The notes under the pieces were generated by a model. It saw only the letters and a list, made by a program, of their open reading frames with translations. It was not told where the DNA came from and searched no databases. A stretch of DNA of 64,000 bases, from contig NHNW01000068.1 of assembly GCA_002786025.1 (NCBI GenBank), positions 1 to 64,000 of the forward strand, in the 5' to 3' direction. Positions 12,156 through 23,531 of this stretch are shown here, in pieces (within the stretch, counting starts at the first letter, position 1; every line of letters starts with the position of its first letter). The stretch comes from Zasmidium citrigriseum. Lineage: Eukaryota; Ascomycota; Dothideomycetes; Mycosphaerellales; Mycosphaerellaceae. The position numbers were made by a program, and so were the translations under genes.

Positions 12156-12977
12156 TCATCTTTGGCGATCCAGTAACTCGACCTCATCTTTTGTCTGCAC
12201 GGTATGCTGCCCAGTGGTATCTTTCTGGTCTTTCTTGGATCCCTTGAGCTCATACACGATAGCATTGGCGACAACGACAATCCAGATCACGCCCGCGACG
12301 ACGCCATACGCAATATAGTCACCGGCCGTGCCATCTTCAGACAGCAGCAACCCAAGGCCGCCGTTTATCATTCCTAAGGTCACGATTGCTCTTCCTAGCC
12401 ATGCATGAGCACGGCCAACCATGTTCCGCTTTTGGTGCTTTGCATAGAGGACATGGGCGAGGATACCTCCCGTGGCCTGGATGAATGCCAAAGAGAAGAC
12501 CACCAGTCCGATGATTGCGTGGTACGCATCCAACTGCACAAAGCTTGTCAGCAAACTCAATTAGGCCGATTGCGCGGTGTAGTTACCTGGTCGGTGACAA
12601 GCGCGAGATATATCCCATTTCCAGCTCCCGCTGTGATCAACGCCAGGCCCAATGTCTGTATGGATGCGTGGATGAGCCAAGCCTTGGAGCCTTTCGCTAG
12701 TCGCATGGCCAGCGCTCCGACGGGGAATACGAAGACCCAAGCTGTGCTTCCGAGAGCCGCGTGGGCAACCTTTTCGGTATCTGCACCACTCCCATCGCCA
12801 CCGTCGTCACCGTCGTCTCCATCTGCATGTACTGTAATCGCAAACCATGCTGAGGGAATGATGTTATTGTTGAGGCAAAGTGCGCTAGGTTCAGGACCGC
12901 TCACCCAGGACTATAAGCCCTATCAAGGCTTGCGCATGCTTGTTTATGGGCTGTGGGTCCGGGTTGAACGGATGCAT
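12156..12977 (-). CDS. Cytochrome b561-type membrane protein
   Basis: Predicted di-heme transmembrane electron carrier (ascorbate or ferric reductase type). Exons 12905-12977, 12587-12849 and 12156-12533 give 237 residues; introns are 55 and 53 nt. Five to six hydrophobic helices include LIGLIVLAWFAITV, AWVFVFPVGALAM and IIGLVVFSLAFIQATGG. The four heme-ligand histidines of the family are present: His54 (VAHAALG), His85 (LIHASIQ), His117 (AYHAIIG) and His155 (RAHAWLG). A DGDDGDDGGDGSG loop sits between helix 1 and the core. There is no DOMON or reductase domain, so it is a stand-alone b561 core of the FRRS1-like group. The central exon alone opens with GTG directly after a stop; the true first exon was found upstream (MHPFNPDPQP..). 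Confidence 0.85.
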
Positions 12978-13808
12978 CTTGGTGAGTGGCGATTGCTTGA
13001 ACGAATGTCGACTGTTTGAATCCGACACTGATGAACTGATGTGCTTTAGGAGATGACTTCTCCCGGGCCCCTATATGCTGGACGAGGTTTCATTCCCATT
13101 ACAAGCCACACCTCGAGCTACGTAGTCGTGTGGTCATAGCCGGTCAATGATCAGCTCTGGCCCGGACATGGCTGTCAAAAAGCAAGTCAATGCTTTGAGC
13201 CGCAGTTTCGTGACAGTCTAATCCTGGACTGTCCACGAATTTGAGACTGAGTCCGCGCATCACGATTAATGGGGAGAATCATCAAGCACCTGCCCAAACA
13301 GGAACATGTGCTGATGGTTTGGGCAAAGCGGACGACAGATTCCTATCCAGAAACACGTTTGATCGACTGCGGAAGTGCAGGCTCTGCAAACGTACGCGGC
13401 GAGTCACGGTTGTTGTGGTGGCCGAGCAGCAACGTAAGCTGTAGTCCGCGGAGCTTGGACCCGGTATGTCACTGCAACGACGGTATTGACTGGAGCCTCG
13501 CTGATCAATTGGATTTAGATGCATTGTGATTGGCTGCAAGGAACTACATGCAGCGAAACGCATTGAGCACTCATGAACCGTCTTTGATAGTACCCCCGTG
13601 TCTCCATCCGTGGCCTCCCTGCTTCCCTTCCTCCTCGTTTGGGCATTGATTTTGGTTTCCACTAACAAACCATTCTGCGAGCATTTCAAATGGAGCATTC
13701 AACGCGGCGACGTCAGAGCCAAACAACGTTTTACGAGTCCAGTATAAAATATGGAGGCTGCGGCGGCGACAATGGTCGAAGAGCAAAGACACAGTTCTCA
13801 CTGCGAAG
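12978..13808. other. Divergent intergenic region
   Basis: Lies between the cytochrome b561 start (minus) and the multicopper protein start (plus), so it should hold both promoters. Apart from the TATA element listed separately I see no coding or repeat structure. Confidence 0.6.
13743..13750 (+). promoter_or_regulatory. TATA box of the multicopper protein gene
   Basis: TATAAAAT lies 59-66 nt upstream of the ATG at 13809, in an otherwise balanced sequence. Position and consensus fit a core promoter. Confidence 0.55.
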
Positions 13809-15179
13809 ATGTTCAAGACCGCTTTGGTGTTCGCAAGTTCTCTCGGAGCAGTCTCCGCTGCAGCAAATCATGGGCCAAAACCAAACAATACGCACTCCTC
13901 CCACGCATGCTCGGCTTCCATGAACGGGCAGTTGCCCGCCATGACACCCTCAGACTTCCATTTCTCTGGAAACGTTCGCAAATACTACGTGGCGGCTGAA
14001 GAGGTGGAATGGAACTACGCACCCACAGGCTGGGACAACTGGCTGGGAGTGCCGATCGGCGTCTCTCCTCGAGCATCTTCGTTCACGAAATACAATACGA
14101 CCTACCTCAAGGCGCTCTATCGTGGATATACCGACAGCTCGTTCACCCAACCCACGGAGCAACCGCCATGGCAAGGAACCCAGGGGCCGACTTTGAGGAG
14201 TGAAGTCGGCGACATGATTGAGATCATGTTTGTCAACAAGCTCTCGAAGAACTATGCTACGATGCACTCCATGGGTCTTGCATACAGCAAAATGAACGAA
14301 GGCGCCGACTATCCTGGAGATCCACAACCCGGCAAGAATTCGATGATTCCCCTGGGCGATGCTGTTCCTCCTGTCGATGGCGGGATTGGACCGGGAGAGT
14401 GCGTGGTCTACAAATGGCTTGTAAACGATGGTGCCGGCCCGAATAATGGTCAGCCAGCAAGGGTGAGTCTTCACCATTCGTTTTGATTTGGACTGAGTTG
14501 ATGTAGAATCCAGGCACACACCTACCACTCCTACGTTGATCTCCGTGTTGACACCAACTCCGGTCTGATCGGATCTCAAATCGTCTACGCCTCCGGCCAG
14601 ATGAGCGCAACGATGCAGAAATACAAGGAGTTCAACATCCTCTACATGATCTACAACGAAGCGAACTCCTTCCTCTCTGGCGAGAACGCAAAGGCGCTTG
14701 GCGGCAACATGTCGATGTCATCCTTCGGGTCTGTTGATCAGAACATCTGGAACGGGAACTATTCCATCTGGCATCCTCAAGTCGTCAATCTCGCCAGCTC
14801 AGGACAGTTCTCGGATGCCCCTTCATTCCGTAAGATCCCTCCCTCAAAACCATCAAACACCCACTAACCGAACTTAGACACCATCAACGGGTACATTTTC
14901 GCCAACAACCCTGTCTTCGAGATGTGTCAAGACGATCAAGTCATCTGGTACGCCTCTGGCTACGGCAGCGCTAGCCATGTCTTCCATCTCCATGGTAATG
15001 GGGTTGTGTACCAAGGCGAGAATATGTTCTCTGTCAGTTTGAATGATGGCGTGAGCAAGACGTTGTATATGGATGCGACGGATGTTGGGTTGTGGCAGGT
15101 GGTGTGTCATGTTAATGATCATCATCAGAAGGGGATGGTGGCGAATTATTTGGTGAGGCCGAAGGGGCAGTGTCAGTGA
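13809..15179 (+). CDS. Secreted ceruloplasmin/hephaestin-like multicopper protein
   Basis: Exons 13809-14462, 14514-14829 and 14878-15179 give 423 residues. Signal peptide MFKTALVFASSLGAVSAA. Two cupredoxin domains follow the ceruloplasmin pattern: GPTLRSEVGDMIEIMFVNK, NEGADYPG, ECVVYKWLV, then DTNSGLIGSQIVY; the C-terminal domain has HVFHLHG (357-363) and CHVNDHHQKGM (400-410). The blue type 1 site (His357, Cys400, His405, Met410) is complete. Several type 2/3 ligands are replaced: HSM at 153-155 and HSY at 223-225 instead of HxH, and Val399 where HCH is expected. The family normally oxidises iron(II) or phenols; this copy may have lost O2 reduction. Its role is therefore uncertain. N-glycosylation sites (NTT, NMS, NYS) support secretion. 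Confidence 0.82.
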
Positions 15180-15424
15180 GGAGGGCAGAGACGATGTTTT
15201 CCAGAATGGCTTGTGAAAGGGGAAGATAGTGGAAGCCGCGAAGCGGGCGCTGCCGAAAGTTGCAGGCGCGAGTGAATGGTCGCTGTCGCACCTGCTTCAA
15301 GTAATTTCTTCGCTTACTCTTTTTGCGCATTTCGGATAACTCGATACAGAGGTTCGTCACTGCATTCGACTCGCAGATAGGCATCGTCAGACTGAGCTGC
15401 CCTCTAGCGCCGCACTTGCTCACG

Positions 15425-17124
15425 ATGTCGCCACTCGAGTCGTTGCCGCCAGAGCTCCTCCTTCGCATTGTCGACTACATTCCTCGCCCGACGGATCTCA
15501 AGGCCCTTTGCCTGACCAGTAAGACGACAAGAGTGCCAGCCACGGAGAAGCTCTATCATCATGTCATTCTGAATAAGAGAGTTCCTGGCTGGCCGGCTTT
15601 ACCTTCGGCCTCAGGGCTTCTGTCTACCTCAAACCCAGGGATCACACAAATTCGAAAGATCGACGTGTTCAAACACGACTTGGGGTCGTCGCCGGAGGAA
15701 GTCAAGGGCTTGTGTAAAGTGTTGAAGTCACTACCGGACAACATTCTTCGCGAGCTGTAAGTCCTTATGTACCCCTCGTTCACCATGTCTCTAGCGCTGA
15801 CTTTTGCAGTGATTCTGACTTGCCGTTCGACGAGGAGACTGCACTGCAAGTACTGCGACAATATAAGAGTCTCATCACCTTCTCTGTTGGACCGATGGGT
15901 TTCCGATTCGAGCCGTGCCTCAGGTTGGATAGTCTTGGCCGGCAACTATGCAACAATCTCGTTATTCTAGAGATTCCATGGAGAATCGGAAACGTATATG
16001 ACCTCGAGGCATATCAATGCATAATCGCAAAAGGTCTGCTGAAGAAGCTGGGCATCAGGACTTGGAAGTGCATAAGCGATCTGGACAGGCGCCTCGAGGA
16101 CTCTGCGGGCACAGATGGTTTGCTCTTTCGCTCGCTGTTCGCTCATCTCCAGGACGACTCGGCAGATCCACTGCGACTTGAAGAGCTCTATCTGGAAGAT
16201 CTGGATCTCACTTACTCTGAGCGCACGATCTCGCGCTACATTAATTGGTCGAGGCTGCAGATTCTGGGGTTGTTCCAATGCGAGGGTGCCGATAGATTGA
16301 TTCAGGCCCTCACAGCCCGCTTCAGGAAGGATGGTGCTAAGTTGCGAGAATTCGACTTCGAATCTGAGGTCAAGAAACCCATTCCAGCAGTGATACTAGA
16401 TCAGTTTTTGGATTCATTCCAGGGCTTGGAAATGATTTCAATCTCAGGCATGGAGCACTCGCCGCAACCAAATCTGAGCTGGCTCACCAAGCACAAAGAC
16501 ACACTTCAGAGATTGCTCTTCAAGCCCGCAAGATCTGGTGAGGCCAACACCGGTCCGGACTTGAGCCACTTGGCGATGAACGCCAGCTTCTACTCCACAA
16601 TCTCGTCTCAATGCAGGCAACTCACAGAAGTGGCTTTGATCCTACCCGGTCTTGAGCTTCCGTGCGCCGATCCATCCGCGCTGCAGATATACGAGACGGC
16701 CTTGCGAGAGCTTCTGGATTTGCCAAAACTCTGCATTTTTCGCATCTTCAACATACCAGAGCGTCGCTTTACACTATCTGAAGCTGATCCACAAGACGAG
16801 GACGTGCTTTGGCTCGCCGAAAAAGCCCACATCCTCGACCTTGACAGCTTCATCACCTCACATCTTTCGAAGCTCTTCGAACAGAAGCATAAGACACCCT
16901 CCCCTGTCTTGTGTTTCAATGGTCCCGAGGGCAGTAACTTTCCAAGAGCAGAAGGTACGGATCTGTCTATTGAGGATGCTCTGTGCTATGTACCTGTGAG
17001 GCAGCAGGATGTGTTCGGACGGTCACGGATCGTTCTTCAGAAGACGACCATGTCGGATGTGCACTACCACGAGCCTCAACACCGCTTCGTACATTGGCCA
17101 TGGAGATATGACTGCTATGAGTAG
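15425..17124 (+). CDS. F-box protein, tandem paralog 1
   Basis: Likely substrate adaptor for an SCF ubiquitin ligase. Exons 15425-15756 and 15810-17124 (53-nt intron, gctgac branch) give 548 residues. The N-terminal F-box reads LPPELLLRIVDYIPRPTDLKALCLTSK, immediately after a 6-residue leader. The rest is LRR-like: repeated leucine-spaced segments such as LEELYLEDLDLTYSERT and LQILGLFQCEGADRL, ending in a conserved tail with YVPVRQQDVFGRS. The next gene downstream is a clear paralog with the same intron position and the same tail. The target is unknown. The start is fixed by alignment of both paralogs. Confidence 0.85.
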
Positions 17125-17655
17125 AGGCTGTGAAGTGCTCTGGCAGTGAGCGCACTTCTTTTGAGATTGCACGGTCTGGGAGTGAGGAAAGCCGAAGGTG
17201 GAATGAGTTTCGCTTGAGAAAGGACGTACAAGCACAAGAGCGAGTAAGAGCGCAATGCAGTCTGTTTTTAGATACCACTCTGAAGGGACGCTCAACTTGA
17301 GGACTTCTTTATCGATATTACAGTTCAAGACTTGCTTCTATCACATGCAAACGCTGACGCCAAGGCGCTAGCGGGGATGGTCCCGAACAGGAATCGTCGC
17401 GAGGCAGGAACAGAGCTGTCTTCTCATCTCGATGAGACCCTCAACATCCTCTTATCACCAGATGCGCACAACCTGGATGCAAGTGACAGCATATTCCAGC
17501 ACGATCATGTGTTGTCGCGAGTGAATGTCAGCGCACCGGCCCGCAGCAAATCTTCCGCCGCAGCTGCCGCTCAGCTTCTTCAAGCTCGCACCATCCTCGA
17601 CTTCATCTTTTCTGCACACCAACACCAACAACTTCCAACTGCCTCACACTCCACC
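17125..17655. other. Spacer between tandem F-box genes
   Basis: Contains the promoter of the second F-box gene. The frame of that gene stays open upstream to about 17332, but the paralog starts at the equivalent of 17656, so this stretch is treated as leader. Nothing else seen. Confidence 0.5.
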
Positions 17656-19306
17656 ATGGCGTCGCATCTGGAGTCGCTGCCGGCGGAGATGCTGACTCGA
17701 GTCATCGACTACATACCGCGACCGACCGACCTGAAGGCGCTGTGCTTGACGAGCAAGATTATTCGAGTGCCGGCGACTGCGGCGCTGTATTTTGAAGTCA
17801 ACATCGACCCTGACCTAGGCAGCGGCTGCGCTTGGGACAAGCCGGATGAAAAGATTGTGAAGGGGCTCCTCCTGGCCACGAATCCTGGCCTTTCGCAAAT
17901 CCGAAGGATCACATGCTACCGCAATGCTCGTGAAAATGTGCGCGCAACGATCAAAGCGATCCCCAAAGACATTCTCCGCCAGTTGTAAGTTGATAGTCGG
18001 AAGTCATCAGGCGAACTTTAAGCATGTGGCTAACGAAAGCGCCAGCAATTGTCCTAATACTGAGCTCGATGGAGAGATCGCCACCATCCTTTTCATGCGT
18101 CAGGAAAAGCTTGAGAAAATTGCATTCGGACCACTGAGTTTTGATCTGGAAGCTTTCCTTCAGGCCGGTGTTCTAGGACAGCCTCCGTGTGCCAACGTCA
18201 AAGCACTAGGAACGCCATGCTCCACTAGCAAGGCTCAAAACCTCAAAGGTCTCCAGCAGATCATCTCGAACGCTCCTTTGGATCAATTGTGCATTCGAGG
18301 ATGTAATATTGGCACAGAAGACGGCACAGACTCGAGAGAAGATACGAGGACGTTGGACGAGTTGCTGCTGCAAACACTATTTCTCAGAAAATCTCCGGAT
18401 GTCCCGATATTGGAATTGAGGAGCCTCGCACTCTCTGATATCTATCTGACGCACGCTGAGCGAACTTTATTCCCTGGCATCAACTTCTCGCAGCTCCAAA
18501 GCCTTGAGCTTTTGCAAGCTGTCGATGCCGTTGACTTCATCTCAGCTCTGACCAGGCACTTTAAAGCCAACGGCAGTCGTCTTCAGAGATTCGAATACAG
18601 ACTGTTCAACGAGAACAACTTGACTCGGACAATTATGAGCGACTTTCTGAACTCATTTCAGGGGTTGAGAGCACTGTTCTTGGATGGGCTGGACAATGCA
18701 GAACTTCCCGAAGCGAGCGCCCTGGGCAATCACGCTTCTACGCTTGAGATATTTGCTTGCCAACTGTGGGACGGCGACGAAGTTTCCCTGAAGCCACAGC
18801 TACTTGAGGTTATCTCACAGAAATGCCGCAAGCTGAGACAGATTGCCGTAGATCTCCGGTTGGGATCTCGAGCGAAGTACCACCTGATCGAGCCCGCATT
18901 ACGCGAGCTGCTGGCCCTGCCAGATCTAAGATGCCTACGCATGTGTAGCTTGCCCCCGGTCAAGGCTAGGCCTGAGAGCGGGGAAGCATCCGAGGAGTCT
19001 GACAGAAGTGAAGTCGACAAGAATGTGTATGCACACCAAGTCGATGATTTCGTATCCTCCCACATCGCCAGGATCTACGAAGAAACGGGCAGAAAGCGCG
19101 CATTCCCGGTCATTTGCTTTGGCCAGGAAGAGCCAAGCTGGAGAATAGTGCATTCGACTGGCCTTGAATCCGTTTGCTACGTGCCAATCCAGCAGATCGA
19201 CATCTTTGGGAGCATGACGACTGTTCTTCAAAGGGTCCGAGCGATAGAAGTCAAGTACTTTGAGCCAGAGTACGATGTGCTTTATTGGCCACGTCAAGAT
19301 CGGTAG
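17656..19306 (+). CDS. F-box protein, tandem paralog 2
   Basis: Exons 17656-17984 and 18046-19306 (61-nt intron, gctaac branch) give 529 residues. The F-box LPAEMLTRVIDYIPRPTDLKALC is followed by an LRR-like region (LRSLALSDIYLTHAERT, LQSLELLQAVDAVDF) that parallels the upstream gene segment by segment. The tail (SVCYVPIQQIDIFGSMTTVLQ) matches as well. Sixteen consecutive F-box residues are identical between the two copies, while the recognition region has diverged much more. This fits duplication followed by change in substrate binding. Start ATG has a good context (ccaccATGG). Likely SCF adaptor; substrate unknown. Confidence 0.85.
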
Positions 19307-20257
19307 AAGACCTTTGGGTTCCATGGCAAAGTTCACTCCAGGCCGCCGATCATCGTATCTCACGACAAGTGCGCCGAGGGATGCAATTGGAACGAGGCAC
19401 AAGGGCTTGTAATGCGGTGGAGGGCGTGAGAGAACGTAACAGAACGAGATATGGAGCAGAGCGGCCTGGGGGTACTCTTGCGGCCATATTCTGCTGGAGT
19501 GAAGTCGACTGAGCTAGGCTGTGCTGTGCGAGATACTTATCATAGAATCTATGATTAATGAGATCGAGTAGACCCCGCTTCAGCCACTTTTCCATGTCGG
19601 CTAACGAAGAATGTACCTGCACCTTCCAAATCACATGCAACATACATGCTTGCCACACTGCTAGCAGGGAGAGGGGAAAATAGTCGTGGCGAGGATGTCG
19701 CTTATTGATTCGAAGCATCTCAAGCCAAAACATGATATTCTTGCGGTGTATGCTAGACGAACAAGTGCGCAGACGGTCTTTGCGTTGATGATTGGCGTTG
19801 TGTGAGAAGAACAGGGAGTTGCGAGAGTTCTACAATGTATCTATACGGTTGAAGCAACAAGAAGTTGCTATATTTCAGGGCCATGCGAAGTTGCCTCTCT
19901 GTCTTGAACATTTTGTTCGACATCTCCGCTTTCACGTGAAAGTTACATCCGGATGAGGGCATCTAAGCGAAATTCGAGGCAAGTGAATGCCCGGAGAATC
20001 TTCGGAAAAGCTCCCGTCATCGCGGCTTCCCGTCCCTTCCTGCCTTCCTTCCAGTTCACTTCTTGCCGCAAAAGCTCATCTTTGACACCTCCCACTGACC
20101 GGCCATCATCACTGCACTCGAGGCTACTACTGCCGAAGTCGAAAGCCCGCGAGTAAAAGTCGCACGTCGCACATCAGCAGAGCGCATTGCGACTTTCGCC
20201 TTCCCCGGTTCTCTGCAATCTCTCGAGCGTCTCGCGTACTCTCCGGCAATTGGCAAT
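19307..20257. other. Intergenic, no gene seen
   Basis: Stretch between the second F-box gene and the third F-box-like gene. Short overlapping frames on both strands have no protein-like pattern. It should contain the promoter of the gene at 20258. Confidence 0.6.
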
Positions 20258-21586
20258 ATGGCGCCACCCAAGCTCACGGCGCTGCACGACAAAAAGAAAG
20301 TGTTGATTGCAATCGAGGATGGCGGATCGGGGCCTTCCTGGACAGTCCGGAACACCAAGGGGCAGGAGCAGCTGTCGATCGAGATATCGAACATCCGAGA
20401 AATCGAGGTGTCCATGCTGAACTCTGGCCGAGTTGCACTCCTGCTTCGTGTCAGAGGCGAGCGCCATCTCTTCGTCTCCGCTGGACCTGCGGATCTGAAT
20501 TGGCAAGCTTGTCTATTGGTTTTGCGGGAGGCAAGTCCAGGCCGCTTCTCGAAAGTCTTTCCACCGATTGAATACCTCGCGAAAGATGATGCAGACTGGA
20601 CTGCCGATGCCACTCCCGCACCCAAGAAGAAGCTTCATCTATTCGATCTTCCGCAAGAAATCCTCGACATCATCTTCGATTACGCCTATCCCGCCAAAGA
20701 TGGCCTGCGAATCGTCGACTCAGAGACACTGAAGAATCTTCACAAGTACGAAGTACGGAAAGGCCGTAAAGACCATGTGCGGCAGGAGTTTATCCCGAAA
20801 GTCAACGAGTTCTTGGTCTCGAGGAGATTTTTCAAGGAGGCATCAAGAACCTGGGTGCAGAACCAAAGCTTTGTGGACGATGGCAACGTCGACTACATCG
20901 ATGCCTTGAGCAATGCTATAGGCCTCGATGGAAAGAGCTTGATCGGTCAATTCGCCACCCGGCTGAGTATTGATTATACAGAAGCTATGTTCCTCATCCG
21001 CCGCATGCCCAAGGTAGTCGATCTGACCATGATTGTGAACAATGAAGTGTTCGAGTGCCTTGAGCCAAGACTCGTATGGAAAGTTCAGTTCGGTCAATCG
21101 GACTTTGAACTCGTCATGGCATCAACAAAATTGAAGAGCCTTCGTGGACTGAGGAGGCTGAGACTTCGGCCCGACGAGCTTTCTTACGTCGAAGACTCGA
21201 AGCAGCAGAAACTGTGGGCAGAGAACGTAGCGGCGTTGGAATCCTTCCTGCTGCCCTTCGTCACGAGACCAAAGCCTTCAAGCTTGAAAGAGCAAATTCC
21301 GCCAGGCGACGAGCCTGAAAAGCAAGGAGTCCAGTCGTCGAAGGGCTTTGACATGGACCCTTTCCCCGGCGTTTCAATCACAAAGAAAGGTCTAGTGATT
21401 GAACCACTCGCACTGGAATCAGGCTATCTTGACGAAATTCAAGAGTACATCACGAACAACGCTTCTGCTATCTCCGCGGCAGTTGCTAATGAAAAGATCA
21501 ACATTACTCTTGTAGCGAAGATGAAGGCTTTGAGCCTGGACAGCGACAACAAGACGTCGAGAAAGAGGATGCGACCATCCTCTTGA
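20258..21586 (+). CDS. F-box-like protein with N-terminal extension
   Basis: Single exon, 442 residues. Residues 1-110 form a compact region of beta-like pattern (VLIAIEDGG.., LSIEISNIREIEVSM, GRVALLLRVRGERHLFVSAG) that I do not recognise. An F-box-like motif follows near residue 128 (LFDLPQEILDIIFDYAYP). The remainder resembles fungal F-box proteins that score residue clusters such as FLVSRRFFKEASRTW, and ends in a short basic tail (KTSRKRMRPSS) that could be a nuclear localisation signal. It is the third F-box-type gene in about 6 kb but is not a close copy of the two upstream. ATG lies in cggcaATATGG context. Function unknown beyond likely ubiquitin ligase adaptor. Confidence 0.7.
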   Translation: MAPPKLTALHDKKKVLIAIEDGGSGPSWTVRNTKGQEQLSIEISNIREIEVSMLNSGRVALLLRVRGERHLFVSAGPADLNWQACLLVLREASPGRFSKVFPPIEYLAKDDADWTADATPAPKKKLHLFDLPQEILDIIFDYAYPAKDGLRIVDSETLKNLHKYEVRKGRKDHVRQEFIPKVNEFLVSRRFFKEASRTWVQNQSFVDDGNVDYIDALSNAIGLDGKSLIGQFATRLSIDYTEAMFLIRRMPKVVDLTMIVNNEVFECLEPRLVWKVQFGQSDFELVMASTKLKSLRGLRRLRLRPDELSYVEDSKQQKLWAENVAALESFLLPFVTRPKPSSLKEQIPPGDEPEKQGVQSSKGFDMDPFPGVSITKKGLVIEPLALESGYLDEIQEYITNNASAISAAVANEKINITLVAKMKALSLDSDNKTSRKRMRPSS

Positions 21587-21928
21587 AGGAATGTATGGAT
21601 CTACGATTGATGATTCGGCGGCGTGGGATGGGACGACTGCAGCGGAGAGAGAAGTGAGCAAGATGCGAGGGCTAGTTTCTGGTCAGACATTGACAGGGGC
21701 GGACTTTTGGAAGCAAAGCAATGCACAGAAGGGCATGGTGTCAAATGTATATTGCAGAGATGGTAAGGAAGAGGGCGTCTAGGTAGCTTGCTTCGCTGTC
21801 TGGGGACTGCGGCAGATAATGAACTGTTAGACCGTAGAGACTAAAGAGAGGCACTGTTCAGTGAAACTTCAAATCATTTTCATTCATCGACTCATAATTC
21901 TTTTCATGTCATAACCCCCACCAGCAAT
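21587..21928. other. 3' region between convergent genes
   Basis: About 340 nt between convergent ends of the F-box-like gene and the peroxygenase. AT-rich near 21830-21920, as expected for 3' untranslated regions. Nothing else seen. Confidence 0.5.
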
Positions 21929-23531
21929 CTAAACCTTCGTAATCCCCTCCTGCGTACTCCTCTGATACCCCGGAAACTGCATCAACTGACTCTCATCAAT
22001 GGCTTCCAACTGCGGACAGCTCAACTGCGTCGTCACCTTGCTAACAGCGCCCGTCAACTTGCTCAACAAGTTCAGTGCGAGATCCGGCTTGGCCTGCGCG
22101 GCGAATTGGTAAGCTAAGCAGGCGGCGTTGTTGCCTTTGAGCAGGTCGCCGGAGTTCATCAGGCCGCCGGTGAAGTTTGTTACGTCGATGCCGGCAAAGG
22201 AGTTGACTTTGCCCATGTTGCCCTGTGGTGGGGTTAGAGGAGTTTGGCAAGGTGGGTTTTGGGGACTTACGCCGATGTTGAGGAATTTGGGGTGGAGGAC
22301 TGCGGCGTTGACCAGGTCGGCTTCGAAGTAGGGGATTGTGTAGGGGTAGGCGTTTGCGCGTTTGTACTGCAATAGATGTTAGTGTCGTCTGATGAGAGTG
22401 TTGGGGAAGTGTGCGACATACCCAGTTGGCTGGGATCTTCTCCTGTCCTTGGTTGGCGACGTAGGAGCCTGGCGAGCCAGTCATGCCGAACCAGCTGGCG
22501 AGGGTGTCGTAGCTGAGGAGGCCGTATGGGTGCTCGGCAGAGTGGTTGGCCATGAAGCGGTAGATGCTTGGAGGATGTTAGTCAGCATGACTTTGGTAGG
22601 GTTGTGATACAACTTACAAGGTGTACGCAGCTGGCTGCACCTGGACACCGGTGAAGGGTCCGTTGAAAAAGTATGGGTTGTTGGCGATCTGGGTGTCGAA
22701 GCGAACAGAGCGGAAGGCAGTCAAGCTCTCGAGTGTGACTTCGTTGTTGGGGGACATGCTGATGAGTTGGTTGAATTGGTTGGCCAGGGTCTCGTAGTCG
22801 TTGCCATCTTCGTAGAGATCAGGACGGCATGGCGAGGCGTCGCTCTCGTATCTGGAGTGATCGTTAGGTATTGCTTGGTCCTGAACATTGCAGGAGGACG
22901 CTTACTTGTTATGCGAGCCAGAGATACCGTTACTCAATCCGGACAGGGCAGTAGTCCCAGCAGTACCTGGAGCAGGTGTGCCACCGATGGACCAGCCAAG
23001 TCCGTCACCATCGATGACGGCGCCGAAGACAGCAAGGAATCCGGCGAGATCAGGACCCATGCCCACAACCTGAGTAGTCGCATCGATGAATTGAGAGATG
23101 GAGGCCCAACCATTGTGAGGCAAGAAGCCGTGGTTGGCAAAAGCGTTCAGACTGGGATTGTTAGCAAGGGCAGATATATTGTTCGTGTGATCCTACCCTG
23201 GGCAAGGGCCACGAACTGAGAAGATTAGTAAGTTTTAGACATGTTGCCGGATGGACTTCTGCCCTTGAGTTTACGTACGGTCGTTGGGGCCAGGAGCAAC
23301 ATATTCGTGTCCGCTGTTGGGACCAATATCGATGTATTGCTGCTCAGCGTTGAACATGGCAACAGGCTCGAAGAGAGGAGTGGCGGCGCTGGCGCTGCCT
23401 TGTCTCTTTTCAAGGATCTCATCGCGGCGGGCTTGGAGGATGGGGTCGTTCTTCACAGCTTCCAGGACGCTGGCTGGGAAGGCAGCCACAAGGGGTGCGG
23501 CGCCCAAGAAAAGTTGCGAAGTGTACTTCAT
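21929..23531 (-). CDS. Secreted heme-thiolate peroxygenase (Peroxidase_2 family)
   Basis: Chloroperoxidase or unspecific peroxygenase type; uses H2O2 to halogenate or hydroxylate organic substrates outside the cell. Seven exons: 23279-23531, 23197-23215, 22906-23151, 22618-22851, 22422-22566, 22271-22366 and 21929-22222, giving 428 residues. Signal peptide MKYTSQLFLGAAPLVAAFPA and a possible Kex2 site (LEKR). The proximal heme-ligand motif RGPCPGLNAFANHG has Cys89. The acid-base motif HNKYESDAS has Glu175, as in the long peroxygenase group. Further along come SAEHPYGLLSY and a Cys-containing C-terminus. Introns are 45-63 nt; exon 2 is only 19 nt and encodes the Cys motif. A TATA-like site lies about 85 nt upstream. 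Confidence 0.9.

Noticed and set aside
12557..12904. Cytochrome b561 exon starting with GTG at 12904
   Set aside because: GTG is really the donor of the first intron; a proper ATG exon lies at 12905-12977.
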